From the NCBI GenBank assembly GCA_963995505.1, contig OZ023183.1, positions 12,644,671 to 12,708,670 of the forward strand: DNA of 64,000 nt, read 5' to 3'. Under the pieces are notes generated by a model. That model saw nothing but the letters and a program-made list of their open reading frames with translations, made no database searches and was not told where the DNA came from. Each line of letters opens with the position of its first letter. The first letter of the stretch is position 1. The position numbers were made by a program, and so were the translations under genes. Positions 60,873 through 64,000 of this stretch are shown piece by piece. Origin of the DNA: Hypericum androsaemum. Its lineage: Eukaryota; Streptophyta; Magnoliopsida; Malpighiales; Hypericaceae.

Positions 60873-62953
60873 GAAAAAAGTCTATTTTAGTACACTGTAG
60901 TATCGCCAAAAATTATTTTAGTACCCTATAGTAAAAAATTTATCAATCGAGTCAAACAGCAACTGCTTAACATCACTTTTTTTTGGGCGAAAACGAACCT
61001 TTATTAATAAGAAAAAGAAAATACAGAAAGAGGAGGAAAAAGAGTAGGAAAAAGAGAAAGAAAAATGGAAATAAAACGGGTCCAAGGCCTAAACGAGTAG
61101 CCAGAGAAGCAAACTCGTTGCCATACCTAGTATCTCACCCAAGCAAACCCACAAGTCGGGTGGTCAAGGACAAAACTAATCAGCCAGAACTCATCAAAAG
61201 TCCATATCATATTCTGACCAACGTGGATCCTCACTGGTAAAGACACTCCCAGTTTTCTTCCTCGCTTGAAAGCGAGTATTCTTTGCCGGAGGTAGGTTAA
61301 AATATTCGACCCCGTCTGACCAATTATTCTTCATCTGCTTTGCAATCGAGCCCATGAACTTTAATGAAGCAGGTAGATCATTCGAGTCTGAGAAAATAAT
61401 AATATTATTACCTGCTTGACCCGGGATATGCGTGGGTTCCTTAGAGGGCAAGGCCGAAGCCTGACCCAATAAAGATGGAGTAGAGTCCTGTAATATTGGG
61501 GTTCTCCTGCCAAGAAAACCTGACTTCAAACCCTTATGTTTAGAGCCCTTTGCAGAGCTTATTTTACCCTTGCCAGCTTTGCCCGAAGTCGAGCCGTCAA
61601 CATGTGCAACCATCGAGTTTGACGTCACAAGTGGAGAAGGTGGCGTCACGGGAGCTGTAATCGAAAGCCGGGGAGTCTGCTGCCCTGTAGAGGTTGAGTC
61701 ATCCACTTCCTCAATAGGAACTGCTTAACGTCACTTAGGTCCACGGGCAGCTGCCCGGATCCTTCTGGACCTGGCCAGACCCTGCCCTTCCATATAGACT
61801 CTCCACGTGGTTTTTTATGCTGACGTGGCATTGACAACTAGACTTTCTCTCTCTCCTCATTCCCTCTCTCTTCTTCTTCTTCCCAAAAATCCTCAATTAA
61901 CTCAAAATCACAAACTAAAATAACTCACCATTCACCACCATCAGCTTCAAATTTTAGTGGAAAGATGTCTCTAGAAACATCCCAAACTTTCTTCTCTCTC
62001 CTCCCCCTTTATAAAATTATTCCCTCTCCTACCCCCGCTCCTTCCTCCTCATTGCCAGCAACCAAAACCTTAAATTAAGATATATCGTAATCCATGTTGA
62101 ACCCTCGTGGGAAGGCATCTCCGGATGATTAGCTTGTTAATCCATGTCCCTAATTCTTATTTCTTCCAAGTCTCAAGGTTTTCAATAGCCCGTTAATTCA
62201 GCCCCGAGCAGATTGTAAAGATTTATCCTTTTCGGGACATGCGATTAGGGTTTTCAATTGAAGTTTTGAACTTCGGAATATCGTTGAGTGTATTTTGGTG
62301 CGGATTAGAATTTGCAGATCGTCGTATGGTTGTTGTTAGTGGGTTAGGGCTCTGGAAGTTCATTTCTCGATTTTAGATTTGCAACTCTTTTATAAGCTAT
62401 TTGATTGAAGTTGCTGAACCTCTCAGAGATTATTTTGGTTGCGATAAGTTGGTCTAATTAAATTAAGCTTTTATTTTAGGGTTTTTTAAAGGTGCGATCT
62501 TTGCTATCCATAGAAAGGCATCATGGGTTCAATCGATGAGCGTACTTCACTTTAGTTCTTGGATTTAGGATATTTTAAAGTTCGATCTTTGTTATTACCT
62601 GATGAATTTGGCACATGGATTTTTCTTGTTGGATCGTAATTTCAACTGAATTTTCGTCCTTGAATTTTCTGGATTTTGTTTTGGGAGGAGGAAGAAGAAG
62701 AGGAGGAGGAAGAAGAGAGGGGATGCACGAGAGAGGAGAAGTCTAGTTGTCAATGCCACGTCAGCATAGAAAATCACGTGGCTAGTCTATATGGACGGGC
62801 AGGGTCCGGACAGGTCGGAAAAGATCCGGGCAGCTGCCCGTGAACCTAAGTGATATTAATCAGCTGCTGTTTGACTCGATTGATGAATTTTTTACCACAG
62901 GACACTAAAGTAATTTTTGGCGATACCACGTGATACTAAAATAGACTTTTTTC
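60873..62953. mobile_element. long-inverted-repeat element carrying a nested retroposon
   Basis: The outer ends match in inverted orientation: GAAAAAAGTCTATTTTAGTA at the left and its complement at the right. Arms share TATCGCCAAAAATTA, GGGCAGCTGCCCGG, a CACGTGG and a TGACGTGGCA segment, then GACAACTAGACTT and a polypyrimidine tract. They extend to about 61890 and from about 62680. After subtracting the nested 740-bp insertion and one 18-bp duplication the element is about 1.3 kb. The flanking 9-mers GAAATAAAA and AACACAAAA match poorly, so the duplication has decayed. No transposase. Confidence 0.88.
60979..61718 (-). mobile_element. nested retroposon with 18-bp target-site duplication
   Basis: Flanked by AACTGCTTAACATCACTT (60961-60978) and AACTGCTTAACGTCACTT (61719-61736), one mismatch. 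Plus-strand poly(T) at the left marks a minus-strand poly(A) tail. A 170-residue frame (61706-61194) is open up to the truncated 5' border and ends LPPAKNTRFQARKK, then FTSEDPRWSEYDMDF. The N-terminal part is Ser/Thr/Pro/Lys-rich with KGKISSAKGSKHKG. It is related to the retroposon at 53.2 kb over the last ~45 residues and the A-rich trailer. The protein is not one I recognise. Confidence 0.82.
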
Positions 62954-63233
62954 AACACAAAATAATCATGTTCAGTCATAACTATAAGAAATAACAAAAT
63001 GTTTTTATTATAAAAGAAAACTGAAAAAATGACATCCAAGTTATTTATGACATGCCATCCCAGTATTATTTAAAAAAAATGACAATATTTAGAGCCAAAT
63101 ATTATAAAGCCTATTTTAATGGTGACTATATTATTAATTTTGATATTAGTGAATCTTAAACACAAAATGTCACTTTAAGTAAATAAAAATTACTTTCTGA
63201 TTGTACGAAGTAGCCTTCCCGATATTAAAAATA

Positions 63234-64000
63234 GGGAAAAGTCCACTTTAGTACCCTGTGGTATCGCCCAAAATTACTTTAGTACTCTGTGGTAAAAAAC
63301 TGACCAATTGAGTCATACTTATTCTAATTAACATCAAAAAGGTCCTCAGACAGCTGCCCGGAGCTTCTCGGACCCGCCCGAACCCTGCCCGGACTACGTG
63401 GCCAGCCACGTCACCAAAACTTGATGATTTGGCGCCACGTGGACATCCATCTTCTTCCCTCTCTTCCTCTCCTCCTCCTCATCCTCCTCCTCCTCCTCCT
63501 CCTCCTCTTCTCCTCCTCCTCCTCCTCTGCCTCCTCGTCCTCGTCCTCCTCCTCCGCCTCCTCCTCCACTTCGTCCTCCTCCTCTTCGTGGAGGAGGAGG
63601 AGGAGGCAGAGGGGGAGGACGAGGAGGAGGAGGACGAAGTGGAGGCAGAGGCGGAGGAGGAGGAGGAGGACGAAGTGGAGGAGGAGGAGGCAGAGGAGGA
63701 GGAGGAGGCAGAGGAGGAGGGGGAGGACGAGGAGGAGGAGGACGAAGTGGAGGAGGAGGAGGAGGAGGCAGAGGAGGACGAGGAGGACGAGGACGAAGTG
63801 GAGGAGGAGGCGGAGGAGGAGGACGAGGAGGAGGCAGAGGAGGACGAGGAGGACGAAGTGGAGGAGGAGGCGGAGGAGGATGAGGACGAGGACGAGGACG
63901 AGGAGGCGGAGGAGGAGGAGGAGGAGGAGGAGGAGGAGGAGGAGAGGAAGAGAGGGAAGAAGATGGATGTCCACGTGGCACCACGTCATCAAGTTTTGGT
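63234..64000. mobile_element. long-inverted-repeat element, truncated by the window end
   Basis: Starts GGGAAAAGTCCACTTTAGTA, the terminus of the family at 56.7 and 60.9 kb, and continues with TATCGCCCAAAATTACTTTAG and GACAGCTGCCCGGAGC. The last ~55 bp of the window (GATGGATGTCCACGTGGC... AAGTTTTGGT) are the inverted copy of 63410-63457, so the right arm has begun and should continue beyond 64000. The left flank 9-mer TTAAAAATA (63225-63233) is the expected target-site duplication. Confidence 0.85.
63460..63955. repeat. TCC/GGA microsatellite hairpin
   Basis: Polypyrimidine (CTCCTCCTCC, interspersed CGTCCTC and CGCCTCC) from about 63460 to 63588, then GTGG, then polypurine (GGAGGA, GACGAAGTGG, GCAGAGG units) to about 63955. 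The two halves are complementary for at least ~125 bp, so a long hairpin or triplex is possible. The 190-residue Pro-rich and Leu-rich frames across it are repeat artefacts. Confidence 0.9.

Noticed and set aside
63394..63992. Two overlapping 190-codon frames, Pro-rich and Leu-rich
   Set aside because: Products of the GGA/TCC repeat read in two phases on the minus strand.

Overview
This window is nuclear DNA from a flowering plant, probably a eudicot. It is AT-rich, its genes are split by GT-AG introns, transposon remnants are dense, and the recognisable proteins are plant housekeeping or plant-specialised enzymes. I did not identify the species. There is no operon structure, CRISPR array or prokaryotic signal. 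I support five protein-coding genes, two of which are copies of each other. I resolved every exon boundary by hand from splice signals and reading-frame continuity; no transcript data were available.

Layout. 1-8.5 kb: repeat-rich intergenic DNA (minisatellites, a 212-bp tandem repeat, a long-inverted-repeat element at 5.5-6.4 kb). 8.56-10.85 kb (+): a six-exon fluoride exporter of the two-domain eukaryotic FEX/CrcB type. 11.0-14.2 kb: a tandem repeat and three inverted-repeat elements, one with a perfect 9-bp target-site duplication. 14.88-42.19 kb: a direct tandem duplication of a ~14-kb block. Each copy carries an intact three-exon flavonol synthase gene (- strand), its promoter, a 5'-truncated LINE, a small MITE and a Mutator-type inverted-repeat element; the last is half deleted in the second copy. 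43.17-44.77 kb (-): a selenoprotein K homologue with Cys in place of Sec. 45.9-46.5 kb: a 22-bp minisatellite. 47.22-50.48 kb (-): an eight-exon L-type cyclin with an Arg/Asp/Ser-rich tail. 50.9-64 kb: gene-poor DNA with a G-rich heptad array (51.8-52.8 kb), two retroposed copies of an unrecognised sequence with 17-18 bp target-site duplications, a LINE 3' end, and three members of a long-inverted-repeat family. The last of these runs off the window and carries a very large GGA/TCC hairpin.

How the genes relate. The FLS pair is the specialised-metabolism part: two almost identical flavonol synthases that could raise dosage or allow expression divergence. The fluoride exporter, SelK-like ER protein and cyclin L are unrelated housekeeping genes that happen to be neighbours. 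The cyclin and SelK promoters both carry TGGGCY (site II) motifs and G-boxes.

The observations most worth checking are: (1) about 6.2 kb of apparently perfect identity around FLS inside a duplication whose flanks differ by up to about 4%; (2) a pair of non-LTR-like retroposons sharing an unrecognised C-terminal motif; (3) the inverted-repeat family whose arms end in polypyrimidine tracts, expanded in one member into a several-hundred-bp hairpin; (4) the degenerate telomere-like G-rich array.
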